DNA from: Streptomyces sp. ML-6
Lineage (GTDB): Bacteria > Actinomycetota > Actinomycetes > Streptomycetales > Streptomycetaceae
DNA: 64,000 bases
Assembly (NCBI RefSeq): GCF_030116705.1
Contig: NZ_JAOTIK010000001.1
Location: 6,352,501-6,416,500 of the forward strand
Direction of reading: 5' to 3'
The translations under genes and the position numbers were made by a program. Numbering within the stretch: position 1 is the first letter of the stretch; every line of letters begins with the position of its first letter. The notes below the pieces were generated by a model. It was not told the origin of the DNA. It was given only the letters and a program-made list of their open reading frames with translations, and made no database searches. Of this stretch, positions 11,178-20,069 are shown piece after piece.

Positions 11178-11963
11178 GTGTCCGCTGCGCCCGTGCTGGC
11201 GTTGCGCGGAATCTCCAAGCGGTTCGGCGCCGTCCAGGCGCTCACCGATGTGGACCTGGAGATTCGTGCCGGCGAAGTGGTCGCCCTGGTCGGCGACAAC
11301 GGCGCCGGCAAGTCGACCCTCGTCAAGACCATTTCGGGGGTCCACCCGATCGACGAAGGCGCCATCGAGTGGAAGGGCGGGACGGTCCGGATCAACCGGC
11401 CCCACGACGCCCAGGAGCTCGGAGTCGCCACCGTCTACCAGGACTTGGCCCTCTGCGACAACCTCGACGTGGTCGCCAACCTCTTCCTCGGCCGCGAACT
11501 GCGCAGGGCCTCGGTCCTCGACGAGATCGCGATGGAGAAGCGCGCCAAGGAACTGCTGGACACCCTGTCCATCCGGATCCCCAGCGTCCGTATCCCGGTC
11601 GCCTCGCTCTCCGGCGGTCAGCGCCAGGTCGTGGCCATTGCCCGCGCCCTGATCGGTGATCCCGAGGTCGTCATCCTCGACGAGCCGACCGCCGCCCTCG
11701 GCGTCGAGCAGACCGCCCAGGTCCTCGACCTCGTCGAGCGACTGCGCGAGCGCGGTCACGGCGTCATCCTCATCAGCCACAACATGGCCGACGTGCGCGC
11801 GGTCGCCGACAAGGTGGCGGTGCTGCGGCTGGGCCGCAACAACGGAGTCTTCGACGTGGCGACCACGTCCCACGAGGAGATCATCTCCGCGATCACCGGC
11901 GCCACGGACAACGCCGTCACGCGCCGCCAGGCACGCACCGCCACGAAGGAGGGAGCGAAGTGA
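11178..11963 (+). CDS. xylG: Xylose ABC transporter ATP-binding protein (single-domain)
   Basis: Cytoplasmic ATPase energising xylose import. Walker A GDNGAGKS is at about residues 38-45, the signature LSGGQRQ near 140, Walker B VVILDEPTAALG near 160, and the H-loop in LISHN. At 261 residues it has one nucleotide-binding domain, whereas E. coli XylG has two fused domains, so it presumably acts as a homodimer. The GTG at 11178 is preferred because AAGGAG ends nine bases before it; the ATG at 11169 abuts the ribosome-binding site. Its stop overlaps the xylH start by four bases, indicating translational coupling. Confidence 0.93.
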   Translation: MSAAPVLALRGISKRFGAVQALTDVDLEIRAGEVVALVGDNGAGKSTLVKTISGVHPIDEGAIEWKGGTVRINRPHDAQELGVATVYQDLALCDNLDVVANLFLGRELRRASVLDEIAMEKRAKELLDTLSIRIPSVRIPVASLSGGQRQVVAIARALIGDPEVVILDEPTAALGVEQTAQVLDLVERLRERGHGVILISHNMADVRAVADKVAVLRLGRNNGVFDVATTSHEEIISAITGATDNAVTRRQARTATKEGAK

Positions 11964-13327
11964 GCGACCTCGCCAAGACCCCCGGGACCTCTGCCGGGAC
12001 TCCCGAGACCTCCGGGACTTCTGCCAAGACCCCCGGGGCCTCTGCCGAAACTCCCCAAGTCTCCACCGGGAAGACCGCCGAGGCCCCGGCGGCCCCCCTT
12101 CCCGCGGTGGACCCGCGCCTGCTGGTCCGCGAGGAGGGACTCAAGGGCTACTGGTCCGAGTTCACCCGCAAGGTGCGCGGCGGCGAACTCGGCTCCCTGC
12201 CGGTCCTCGTCGGACTGATCGTCATCGCGATCGTCTTCCAGCTCCAGAACAGCAACTTCCTCTCCGCCAGTTCCGTCGCCAACATCGCCGTCTACAGCTC
12301 CGGCCTCGGCATCATGGCGGTCGGCATCGTCTTCGTGCTGCTGCTCGGCGAGATCGACCTGTCCGTCGGCTCGCTCGCCGGCGTCGGCGCGGCCGTCTGC
12401 GTCGTGCTCAACGTGCGCCACGGCTGGAACGACTGGGCGGCGGTGCTCGCCGCGGTGTTCTGCGGCATGGTGATCGGCGCACTGCACGGCTTCTTTTTCG
12501 CCAAGATCGGGATGCCGGCCTTCGTCGTCACCCTGGCCGGCTTCCTCGGCTGGAGCGGTCTGCAGGAGTGGGTGATCGGTGGTGAGGGCTCGATCAACAC
12601 GCCGTCCGGTGGCATCGTCGAGAACCTCACCAACTACTTCTTCGAGGACAAGGCTGTCGCGTACGGTGTTGCCCTGGTCGCCGTCCTCGCGTACGCCTTC
12701 TCGCTCCTGGTGGACAGCCGGCGCCGCGGGGCCGCGGGCCTGCCGGCCCGTCCGACCAGCGAGATCCTGCTCCGTACGGGCGTCATCGCCGTCCTGTGCT
12801 TCGCCGTCGCGTACGTGCTGAACGAGCCCTCCGGCGCCCGCGGAATGCCGCTGGCCCTGGTGCTCTTCCTCGCCGTGCTGGTCCTCGCGGACTTCGTGGC
12901 CCGCCGGACCGCCTTCGGCCGCCAGGTCTTCGCGGTGGGCGGCAACCCGGAGGCGGCCCGCCGCGCCGGCATCGGCGTCGACCGCATCCGGATCACCGTC
13001 TTCGCGCTCTCCGGCATGCTGGGCGCCTTCGGCGGCCTCTTCATCGCCAGCCTCTCCGGCGGCGCCACCAAGGGCCTCGGCGGCGGCAACACGCTGATGC
13101 TGGTCATCGCGGCGACCGTCATCGGCGGCACCAGCCTCTTCGGCGGCCGGGGCAAGGTCTGGTCCGCGCTGCTCGGCATGATCGTGATCCAGTCGATCCA
13201 GCAGGGCCTGAACATGATCGGTATGGCCAACGCCATCCAGTACATGATCACGGGCGCCGTCCTGCTGGCCGCCGTGGTCATCGACTCGGTCTCGCGCCGC
13301 ACCCAGAAGACGGCGGGCCGCGCGTAA
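11960..13327 (+). CDS. xylH: Xylose ABC transporter permease
   Basis: Inner-membrane permease of the CUT2 class, 455 residues, with about ten hydrophobic segments starting near residue 75 (SLPVLVGLIVIAIVFQLQ). The conserved family loop GGNPEAARRAGI is visible near residue 330. The N-terminal 55 residues are an odd Thr/Ser/Pro/Ala-rich low-complexity stretch with repeated KTPGxSA-type units, probably a disordered cytoplasmic tail. The GTG start overlaps the xylG stop (GTGA) and is preceded by AAGGAGGGAG. Just after the stop, a roughly 30-bp imperfect duplication of the 3' end occurs before the terminator. Confidence 0.92.
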   Translation: MSDLAKTPGTSAGTPETSGTSAKTPGASAETPQVSTGKTAEAPAAPLPAVDPRLLVREEGLKGYWSEFTRKVRGGELGSLPVLVGLIVIAIVFQLQNSNFLSASSVANIAVYSSGLGIMAVGIVFVLLLGEIDLSVGSLAGVGAAVCVVLNVRHGWNDWAAVLAAVFCGMVIGALHGFFFAKIGMPAFVVTLAGFLGWSGLQEWVIGGEGSINTPSGGIVENLTNYFFEDKAVAYGVALVAVLAYAFSLLVDSRRRGAAGLPARPTSEILLRTGVIAVLCFAVAYVLNEPSGARGMPLALVLFLAVLVLADFVARRTAFGRQVFAVGGNPEAARRAGIGVDRIRITVFALSGMLGAFGGLFIASLSGGATKGLGGGNTLMLVIAATVIGGTSLFGGRGKVWSALLGMIVIQSIQQGLNMIGMANAIQYMITGAVLLAAVVIDSVSRRTQKTAGRA

Positions 13328-13384
13328 CGCAACGATGAGGACAGCGGGCGGCGCGTAACGCCATGACGAGGCCCGCCCGGCCCG

Positions 13385-13416
13385 GTGCCCGGCGTCCCCG
13401 CACGGACGCCGGGCAC
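13385..13416 (+). terminator. Terminator of xylFGH
   Basis: GTGCCCGGCGTCC (13385-13397) pairs perfectly with GGACGCCGGGCAC (13404-13416) across a six-base loop. It is 57 bases downstream of the xylH stop and upstream of the dxs promoter region. Confidence 0.8.
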
Positions 13417-13596
13417 AGCCGTGTCCCCGCCCCGGCGGTGCGGGATGTGACCGACAGGACACGGTCATGTGCACGGGGCGCGACCACGTGTACGGAATAC
13501 GTCCCGAACACACCGCCCGATGACCCCGCGCGCGACCGGAACATTAGACTCGTCGGATCGGCATGCTCGACCAGCTCAAAACGCAAGGAGGCACGG

Positions 13597-15522
13597 GTGG
13601 CCCTGCTGACCCGCATCGGTGGACCGCGTGACCTGGACCGGCTCACACCCGAGCAGCTGGACCGGCTCGCCGGGGAGATCCGGACCTTCCTCGTCGAGGC
13701 CGTGTCGAAGACCGGTGGCCACCTCGGCCCCAACCTGGGCGTGGTCGAGCTGACCATCGCCCTGCACCGGGTCTTCGACTCGCCGAAGGACAAGGTGCTG
13801 TTCGACACCGGCCACCAGAGCTACGTGCACAAGCTGCTCACCGGCCGGCAGGACTTCTCGAAGCTCAAGAGCAAGGGCGGCCTCTCCGGCTACCCCTCCC
13901 GCGCGGAGTCCGAGCACGACGTCATCGAGAATTCGCACGCCTCCACGGTGCTCGGCTGGGCCGACGGCCTCGCCAAGGCCAACGAGGTGCTGGGCAAGGA
14001 CGACCACGTCGTCGCGGTCATCGGTGACGGAGCTCTCACCGGCGGCATGGCCTGGGAAGCGCTGAACAACATCGCCGCCGCCAAGGACCGCCCGCTCGTC
14101 ATCGTCGTCAACGACAACGAGCGCTCCTACGCGCCGACCATCGGCGGTCTCGCCAACCACCTCGCCACGCTGCGCACCACCGACGGCTACGAGCGCTTCC
14201 TGGCCCGCGGCAAGGACATCCTGGAGCGCACCCCCGTCGTCGGCCGGCCGCTGTACGAGACGCTGCACGGCGCCAAGAAGGGGCTGAAGGACTTCATCGC
14301 CCCGCAGGGCATGTTCGAGGACCTCGGCCTGAAGTACGTCGGACCGATCGACGGCCACGACATCGAGGCCCTGGAGTCGGCGCTCCAGCGCGCCAAGCGC
14401 TTCGGCGGCCCCGTCATCGTGCACTGCATCACGGAGAAGGGCCGCGGCTACACCCCGGCCCTCCAGGACGAGGCGGACCGCTTCCACGCCGTCGGCAAGA
14501 TCCACCCGGACACCGGGCTGCCCATCGCCACCTCCGGCCTGGACTGGACCTCGGTCTTCGGCGAGGAGATGGTCAAGCTCGGCAAGGAGCGCGAGGACAT
14601 CGTCGCGATCACCGCGGCCATGCTCCAGCCGGTCGGCCTGGCCGGGTTCGAGAAGGAGTTCCCGGACCGGATCTACGACGTCGGCATCGCCGAGCAGCAC
14701 GGCGCGGTCTCCGCGGCCGGGCTCGCCACCGGCGGACTGCACCCGGTCTTCGCGGTGTACGCCACCTTCCTCAACCGTGCCTTCGACCAGGTCCTGATGG
14801 ACGTCGCACTGCACAAGTGCGGTGTGACCTTCGTCCTGGACCGGGCCGGGATCACCGGCACGGACGGCGCCTCGCACAACGGCATGTGGGACATGTCGAT
14901 CCTGCAGTGCGTGCCCACGCTGCGGATCGCCGCCCCGCGCGACGCCGACCAGGTCCGCGCCCAGCTGCGCGAGGCCGTCGAGGTCGACGACGCCCCGACC
15001 GTGGTCCGCTTCTCCAAGGGCGCGGTCGGCCCGGCGGTCAAGGCCGTCGGGAAGGCCGGCGGCATGGACGTGCTGCGCGAGCCCGGCACCGACCGGCCGG
15101 ACGTCCTGCTGGTCTCGGTCGGCGCGCTGGCCCCGATGTGCCTGGAGATCGCGGACCTGCTGGAGGCCCAGGGCATTTCGACGACCGTGGTCGACCCGCG
15201 CTGGGTCAAGCCGGTCGACGAGGCGATGGCCCCGCTCGCCGAGCGGCACCGGGTCGTCGTCACCGTCGAGGACAACAGCAGGGCCGGCGGTGTCGGCTCG
15301 GCCGTCTCCCAGGCGCTGCGCGACGCCGGGGTCGACGTACCGCTGCGCGACTTCGGCATCCCGCCGCGCTTCCTCGACCACGCCTCCCGCAAGGAGGTCC
15401 TGGCCGAGATCGGGCTGACCGCGCCGGACATCGCCCGCCAGGTCACCGGCCTGGTCGCCAGGCTGGACGGCCGCTTCGGGGACGCCGACCCCCGCTCCGT
15501 GATCGAGCCCGTCCGCGACTGA
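13597..15522 (+). CDS. dxs: 1-Deoxy-D-xylulose-5-phosphate synthase
   Basis: Thiamine-diphosphate enzyme joining pyruvate and glyceraldehyde-3-phosphate, the first step of the MEP isoprenoid pathway. The 641-residue length is standard. Visible landmarks are [14 protein letters not shown] near the N-terminus, the ThDP/Mg motif [16 protein letters not shown], and the transketolase-like pyrimidine domain with DVGIAEQHG (catalytic Glu) and [10 protein letters not shown]. The GTG at 13597 has GGAGG five bases upstream. A TAGACT -10-like element lies about 55 bases before it. Two strong hairpins follow the gene. From memory, S. coelicolor carries a second dxs elsewhere. Confidence 0.96.
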   Translation: MALLTRIGGPRDLDRLTPEQLDRLAGEIRTFLVEAVSKTGGHLGPNLGVVELTIALHRVFDSPKDKVLFDTGHQSYVHKLLTGRQDFSKLKSKGGLSGYPSRAESEHDVIENSHASTVLGWADGLAKANEVLGKDDHVVAVIGDGALTGGMAWEALNNIAAAKDRPLVIVVNDNERSYAPTIGGLANHLATLRTTDGYERFLARGKDILERTPVVGRPLYETLHGAKKGLKDFIAPQGMFEDLGLKYVGPIDGHDIEALESALQRAKRFGGPVIVHCITEKGRGYTPALQDEADRFHAVGKIHPDTGLPIATSGLDWTSVFGEEMVKLGKEREDIVAITAAMLQPVGLAGFEKEFPDRIYDVGIAEQHGAVSAAGLATGGLHPVFAVYATFLNRAFDQVLMDVALHKCGVTFVLDRAGITGTDGASHNGMWDMSILQCVPTLRIAAPRDADQVRAQLREAVEVDDAPTVVRFSKGAVGPAVKAVGKAGGMDVLREPGTDRPDVLLVSVGALAPMCLEIADLLEAQGISTTVVDPRWVKPVDEAMAPLAERHRVVVTVEDNSRAGGVGSAVSQALRDAGVDVPLRDFGIPPRFLDHASRKEVLAEIGLTAPDIARQVTGLVARLDGRFGDADPRSVIEPVRD

Positions 15523-15551
15523 CACCCCGCGGCCGGCAGTTCGCACCACCT

Positions 15552-15593
15552 GGGCCTCTCGTTCGGATCCGGCCCGATCCGGACGAGAGGCCC
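15552..15593 (+). terminator. Terminator of dxs (first of two hairpins)
   Basis: An 18-base arm beginning GGGCCTCTCG (15552-15569) pairs with 15576-15593 with one G-U-type mismatch and a six-base loop. A second long hairpin follows within six bases. Confidence 0.85.
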
Positions 15594-15598
15594 TACGG

Positions 15599-15649
15599 CG
15601 AATGGGCCGGGCGGGCCACTCCGCACGAGTGGTCGGCCCGGCCCATTCG
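15599..15649 (+). terminator. Second hairpin after dxs
   Basis: A 23-base arm beginning CGAATGGGCCGG (15599-15621) pairs with 15627-15649 with one C/T variation. It gives a tandem terminator that insulates the permease gene. Confidence 0.75.
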
Positions 15650-15742
15650 CGTGAAATCACCTGCGGTGGAACCCCGTGGAACCCTTCGGGGCCGGGGCGG
15701 TCCTGAACATGGCGTACACGACGAGTGCGTGGAGGTACGCCG

Positions 15743-17257
15743 GTGACGGCCCAGCAGGACACACCACCCAGCAGCGACGGACTGTTCCGGACCAAGACGG
15801 TCGAGCAGTCCATCCGCGACACCGAGGAGCCGGAGCACGCGCTCAGGAAGTCCCTCTCCGCCCTGGACCTCACGGTTTTCGGCGTGGGGGTCATCATCGG
15901 CACCGGCATCTTCGTGCTCACCGGCAAGGTGGCCAAGGAGACGGCCGGCCCCGCCACCGCCCTCGCCTTCGTGGCCGCGGGCATCGTCTGCGCCCTGGCG
16001 GCGCTCTGCTACGCCGAGTTCGCCTCCACCGTGCCGGTCGCCGGGTCCGCGTACACGTTCGCCTACGCCTCCCTCGGCGAGCTGGTCGCCTGGATCATCG
16101 GCTGGGACCTGGTGCTGGAGTTCGCGCTGGGCACGGCGGTGGTGGCGGTCGGCTGGTCCGGCTATGTGCGCTCGCTGATGGACAACTTCGGCTGGCACAT
16201 GCCCGAAGTGCTCTCGGGACCGGACGTGGCGGAAGGTTTCGGCTTCGACATCCTGGCCTTCGCGCTGGTGCTCGTCCTGACCGTGGTGCTGGTGCTCGGG
16301 ATGAAGCTCTCGGCCCGGGTCACGAGCGTGGTGGTCGCCATCAAGCTCGCGGTGGTCCTGATCGTGATCGTCGCGGGGCTGTTCTTCGTGAAGGCCGCCA
16401 ACTACTCGCCCTTCATCCCGGAGGCGGAGCCGCAGGAATCGGGCACCGGGCTGACCGCGCCGCTGGTCCAGCTGATGTTCGGTTACGCCCCCACCAACTT
16501 CGGCGTCATGGGCATCTTCACCGCCGCCTCCATCGTCTTCTTCGCCTTCATCGGATTCGACGTGGTGGCCACCGCGGCCGAGGAGACGAAGCTCCCGCAG
16601 CGGGACATGCCGCGCGGCATCCTCGCCTCGCTCTTCATCTGCACCGTGCTCTACGTCGCCGTGTCCCTGGTGGTCACCGGCATGGAGCACTACAGCGAAC
16701 TGTCGGTCGAGGCGCCGCTGGCCGACGCCTTCAAGTCCGTCGGCCATCCCGTCTACGCCGGACTCATCAGCTTCGGCGCCGCGATCGGTCTCACCACGGT
16801 CTGTCTGATCCTGCTGCTGGGGCAGACCCGGGTGTTCTTCGCGATGAGCCGCGACGGGCTGCTTCCGCGGTTCTTCTCCAAGACGCACCCCAAGTTCGGC
16901 ACCCCGTACCGCCCGACCGTCCTGCTCGGTGTGGTCATCGCGATCGTCGCCGGTTTCACCAGCATCAACGAGCTGGCGACCCTGGTGAACATCGGCACGC
17001 TCTTCGCGTTCGTCGTCGTCGCGCTGGGCGTCCTGGTGCTGCGCCGCACCCGCCCCGATCTGCACCGCGCCTTCCGCACCCCGTGGGTGCCGCTGGTCCC
17101 GCTGCTCTCGGTGGCCGCCTCGGTGTGGCTGATGCTCAATCTGCCGGCGGAGACCTGGCTGCGGTTCGCGGTCTGGATGGCCCTCGGCGTGATCATCTAC
17201 TTCGCGTACGGGCGCGGGCGCAGCCGCCTCAACGCCCGGCCGACCGCCGAGAGGTGA
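15743..17257 (+). CDS. APC-superfamily cationic amino-acid permease
   Basis: Integral membrane transporter of 504 residues with about 12 to 14 membrane segments. The first carries the substrate-binding unwound motif GVIIGTGIFVLTG of APC carriers. Further APC-type features are WDLVLEFALGTAVVAVGWSGY and the FFAFIGFDVVATAAEE segment, which point to the CAT (cationic amino-acid) branch. The GTG at 15743 is chosen because GGAGG ends seven bases before it; an earlier in-frame GTG at 15725 lies upstream of that site. It converges with the NYN gene, the stops being only seven bases apart. Confidence 0.88.
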   Translation: MTAQQDTPPSSDGLFRTKTVEQSIRDTEEPEHALRKSLSALDLTVFGVGVIIGTGIFVLTGKVAKETAGPATALAFVAAGIVCALAALCYAEFASTVPVAGSAYTFAYASLGELVAWIIGWDLVLEFALGTAVVAVGWSGYVRSLMDNFGWHMPEVLSGPDVAEGFGFDILAFALVLVLTVVLVLGMKLSARVTSVVVAIKLAVVLIVIVAGLFFVKAANYSPFIPEAEPQESGTGLTAPLVQLMFGYAPTNFGVMGIFTAASIVFFAFIGFDVVATAAEETKLPQRDMPRGILASLFICTVLYVAVSLVVTGMEHYSELSVEAPLADAFKSVGHPVYAGLISFGAAIGLTTVCLILLLGQTRVFFAMSRDGLLPRFFSKTHPKFGTPYRPTVLLGVVIAIVAGFTSINELATLVNIGTLFAFVVVALGVLVLRRTRPDLHRAFRTPWVPLVPLLSVAASVWLMLNLPAETWLRFAVWMALGVIIYFAYGRGRSRLNARPTAER

Positions 17258-17264
17258 CGTGTCG

Positions 17265-17663
17265 TCAGGGCGTACCGGCGGGCGGGGCCGGCCGTACCGT
17301 GCGCGGCCCCACGCACCGGGCCCCGTGTTCCTCGACCCGCCGCCTCAGCTCCCGGTCGGCGGTGACCACCACGCAGACCCGGTCCGCCGCCGCCCCGGCG
17401 AGTTCGGCGATCCGGTCGTCGCCGCCGGCCGGCGCCGGGTCCACCAGGACGCCGGGCACCGACGCGACGCCGCGGGCCCGGCCCTCGACGACCAGCACCA
17501 GCTCGACGGGGCCGGGGTGTCCCGGCAGCCCCGCCGAGGCCAGCGGGACCAGGGCGTCCCGGAGCCGCTCGGTGGCGGCGCGACGGTCCCGCCACCACCC
17601 GTCGGGCACGGAGCCGACCACGTTGGCCGCGTCCACGATCACCAGGGTCCGTTCGCTCGGCAT
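17265..17663 (-). CDS. NYN/PIN-like domain protein
   Basis: A 132-residue protein starting MPSERTLVIVDAANVVGSVPDGWW. The V-DAANV strand-turn with an early Asp, and a late VVVTADRELRRRV segment with Asp, are hallmarks of NYN/PIN-like ribonuclease folds, which hold metal with several acidic residues. Such proteins cleave or process RNA. The natural target here is unknown. It is convergent with the permease gene and 37 bases downstream of the LCP gene on the same strand, so it may be read as its second cistron. Confidence 0.75.
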   Translation of the reverse strand: MPSERTLVIVDAANVVGSVPDGWWRDRRAATERLRDALVPLASAGLPGHPGPVELVLVVEGRARGVASVPGVLVDPAPAGGDDRIAELAGAAADRVCVVVTADRELRRRVEEHGARCVGPRTVRPAPPAGTP

Positions 17664-17700
17664 GCCGAAAGGGTGTCACGGGGCCGCGCCCCGCGTCGCG

Positions 17701-18795
17701 TCAGCCGCCGGTCGCGGGGGACTTCTTGGCGGACTCGGGGATCGCGCCGTCCTCCCGGACGGCCTTCCAGAGCTGGTCGGCCTGCGGCCGGGCCGCCACC
17801 ACCCGGTTGGGGTCCTGTTTGTCGTACGCCACCGGAAGCATGATCGTCTCCATGGTGTCCGGGTCCACGCCGTTCATCGACCGGGCGAACTCGGCGAGGG
17901 ACTTCAGCGAGGCGAGCCCCGAGTCGGTGGTCAGCGAGCGGGTGGCCGAACTGGCGATCTTGTACGACTTGGCCGGGCTGCCCAGCAGGTCCTGCGACTT
18001 CACCTCGCTCAGCAGCGCGAGCAGGAACTGCTGCTGGAGCCCGATCCGGCCGAGGTCGCTGCCGTCGCCGATGCCGTGCCGGGTGCGGACGTACGCCAGG
18101 GACTGGGTACCGTCGAGCTTGTGCCGGCCCGCCGTGAGGTCGAGGCCGGAGGACTTGTCGTGGATGTCCTTCGGGACGTCGATCGTGACGCCGCCGATGG
18201 CGTCCACCAGGTCCTTGAACCCGGCGAAGTTGATCTCGAGGTAGTGGTCCATGCGGACCCCGGACATCTTCTCGACGGTCTTGACCACGCAGGCCGGTCC
18301 GACCTGCGAGTAGACGGAGTTGAACATCACACGGTCCGCCGAGGGCACCGACGTGCCGTCGGTTTTGGTGCACTCGGGCCGGGTGACCAGGGTGTCGCGC
18401 GGTATGGAGACCGCGACGGCCTTCGCCCGGCCCTCGGGTATGTGCACCACCAGCGCGGTGTCCGAGCGGGCGCCGCCGACGTCGCCGCCCCCGCCCAGCT
18501 CTTTGTTCTCCGCGCCGGCCCGTGAGTCGGAGCCCAGGACCAGCAGGTTCTGGCCGCTGGTGGGCAGCTTCTCGGGGCGGTCCTCGCCGAGGGCCTTGTC
18601 GATGTCGACGCCCTTGATGTTCCCGTCCAGACGGCTGTACAGCCAGTACAGGGTGCCGCCGGCGGCGAGCAGCAGGACGAGCACCGAGACGAGCGCGATC
18701 CGCAGGCCGCGGCGGCGTTTGCGGGGGGCGCCCCTGCGCTTCCGGCCGCCGTCCTGGGGGGCCGAGCGGCCCGGGGGCGTGGCGTCGTGGCTCAT
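17701..18795 (-). CDS. LytR-CpsA-Psr (LCP) family cell-wall glycopolymer ligase
   Basis: A 364-residue membrane protein. A basic N-terminus (RRGAPRKRRRGLR) is followed by one transmembrane helix at about residues 31-51 (IALVSVLVLLLAAGGTLYW), and the catalytic domain faces outward. LCP landmarks are NLLVLGSDSRAG, the RSDTALVVHIP segment, SIPRDTLV and the late LAYVRTRHG with its two arginines. LCP enzymes move undecaprenyl-phosphate-linked glycopolymers onto peptidoglycan. Its position beside galE and the Stealth cluster suggests it attaches that polymer. A Pro/Gly-rich tail closes the protein. Confidence 0.92.
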   Translation of the reverse strand: MSHDATPPGRSAPQDGGRKRRGAPRKRRRGLRIALVSVLVLLLAAGGTLYWLYSRLDGNIKGVDIDKALGEDRPEKLPTSGQNLLVLGSDSRAGAENKELGGGGDVGGARSDTALVVHIPEGRAKAVAVSIPRDTLVTRPECTKTDGTSVPSADRVMFNSVYSQVGPACVVKTVEKMSGVRMDHYLEINFAGFKDLVDAIGGVTIDVPKDIHDKSSGLDLTAGRHKLDGTQSLAYVRTRHGIGDGSDLGRIGLQQQFLLALLSEVKSQDLLGSPAKSYKIASSATRSLTTDSGLASLKSLAEFARSMNGVDPDTMETIMLPVAYDKQDPNRVVAARPQADQLWKAVREDGAIPESAKKSPATGG

Positions 18796-18976
18796 CGTGG
18801 TCGAGTCCTCAAATCTCAGTGCCCGGAGCGGACGGTGAAGTGCGTGGGACTCGGGTGGGGGGTGTGGCCGGTCCGTGCGTGCATGACTGACCGTGCACTA
18901 TAGAACAGAGGATCGTGCGAATAGGTGTTTTGGTCCCCGGAATCGTGATGTGTGCACCTCGAACTACTATTCGCCC

Positions 18977-19963
18977 ATGACTTGGTTGATCACGGGCGGA
19001 GCGGGTTTCATCGGGGCGCACGTCGTCCGCGCCATGCGGGCGGCCGGCGAGCGGGTCGCGGTGTACGACGACCTCTCCACCGGTGACCCCGCGCGCGTGC
19101 CCCGGGACGTGCCGTTCGTCCGGGGATCGACGCTCGACGCGGAGCTGCTGCGGCGCACCCTGGCCGAGCTGTCGGTGCGCGGGGTGGTCCACCTCGCGGC
19201 GAAGAAGCAGGTGGGGGAGTCCGTCGAGCGCCCGCTGCACTACTACCGGGAGAACGTGCAGGGCCTGCAGACGCTGCTGGAGGCGGCGGCCGGGGGAGAG
19301 GTGCGGGCGTTCCTCTTCTCGTCCTCGGCGGCCGTCTACGGCATGCCGGACGTGCGGCTGGTGACGGAGAACACCCCGTGCGCCCCGATCAACCCCTACG
19401 GCGAGACGAAGCTGGCCGGCGAGTGGATGGTGCGCGCCGCCGGGAGGGCGCACGGCATCGCCACCGCCTCGCTGCGGTACTTCAACGTTGCCGGCGCCGC
19501 CGCCCCGGACCTCGCCGACACCGGTGTGTCCAACCTGGTGCCCATGGTCTTCGAGCGGCTGACGCGGGGGGAGGCCCCGGTGGTCTTCGGCGACGACTAC
19601 GACACCGACGACGGCACCTGCGTCCGTGACTTCATCCACGTCGACGACATCGCCTCGGCGCACCTCGCCGCGGCCCGCGCGCTGCTCGACCGCGGCCCGG
19701 GCACGGACCTGACTCTCAACATCGGCCGCGGCGAGGGCGTCTCGGTGCGCGAGATGATCGGGCTGATCGGCGACGTGACGGGGTACGGGGCCGCCGCCGA
19801 GCCGGTGAGCGCCCCGCGCCGGGCGGGCGACCCGGCCAGGGTCGTCGCCTCGGCGGACCGGATCCGCTCCGAGCTGGGCTGGTCCGCCCGGCACGACGCC
19901 CGCGCGATGGTCGTCTCGGCGTGGGAGGGATGGTGTCTGAGGAATCCCGGAGCGCGTCGCTGA
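18977..19963 (+). CDS. galE: UDP-glucose 4-epimerase
   Basis: Extended short-chain dehydrogenase of 328 residues. The NAD-binding motif is TGGAGFIG at residues 6-13 and the catalytic YGETK tyrosine/lysine pair is near residue 148. RYFNVAGA and the VRDFIHVDD segment near 220 are diagnostic of GalE-type nucleotide-sugar epimerases. The ATG at 18977 gives the family's expected MTWLITGG start. It diverges from the LCP gene across 181 bases and precedes the surface glycan cluster, where it would supply UDP-galactose or a related sugar nucleotide. Exact specificity is not provable from motifs. Confidence 0.9.
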   Translation: MTWLITGGAGFIGAHVVRAMRAAGERVAVYDDLSTGDPARVPRDVPFVRGSTLDAELLRRTLAELSVRGVVHLAAKKQVGESVERPLHYYRENVQGLQTLLEAAAGGEVRAFLFSSSAAVYGMPDVRLVTENTPCAPINPYGETKLAGEWMVRAAGRAHGIATASLRYFNVAGAAAPDLADTGVSNLVPMVFERLTRGEAPVVFGDDYDTDDGTCVRDFIHVDDIASAHLAAARALLDRGPGTDLTLNIGRGEGVSVREMIGLIGDVTGYGAAAEPVSAPRRAGDPARVVASADRIRSELGWSARHDARAMVVSAWEGWCLRNPGARR

Positions 19964-20069
19964 ACCGGGTGCGGCCGGTCCGCAGGGCGGATGGGTGCCG
20001 AGCATATGATGTGTCGGCCCCGTGTGGGCGGGATGAAGAACCGGTGAAACGGAGAGGGTGTTGCGGGTC

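Noticed and set aside
13576..15984. 802-codon minus-strand frame opposite dxs
   Set aside because: It mirrors the codon pattern of dxs and has no signature of its own.
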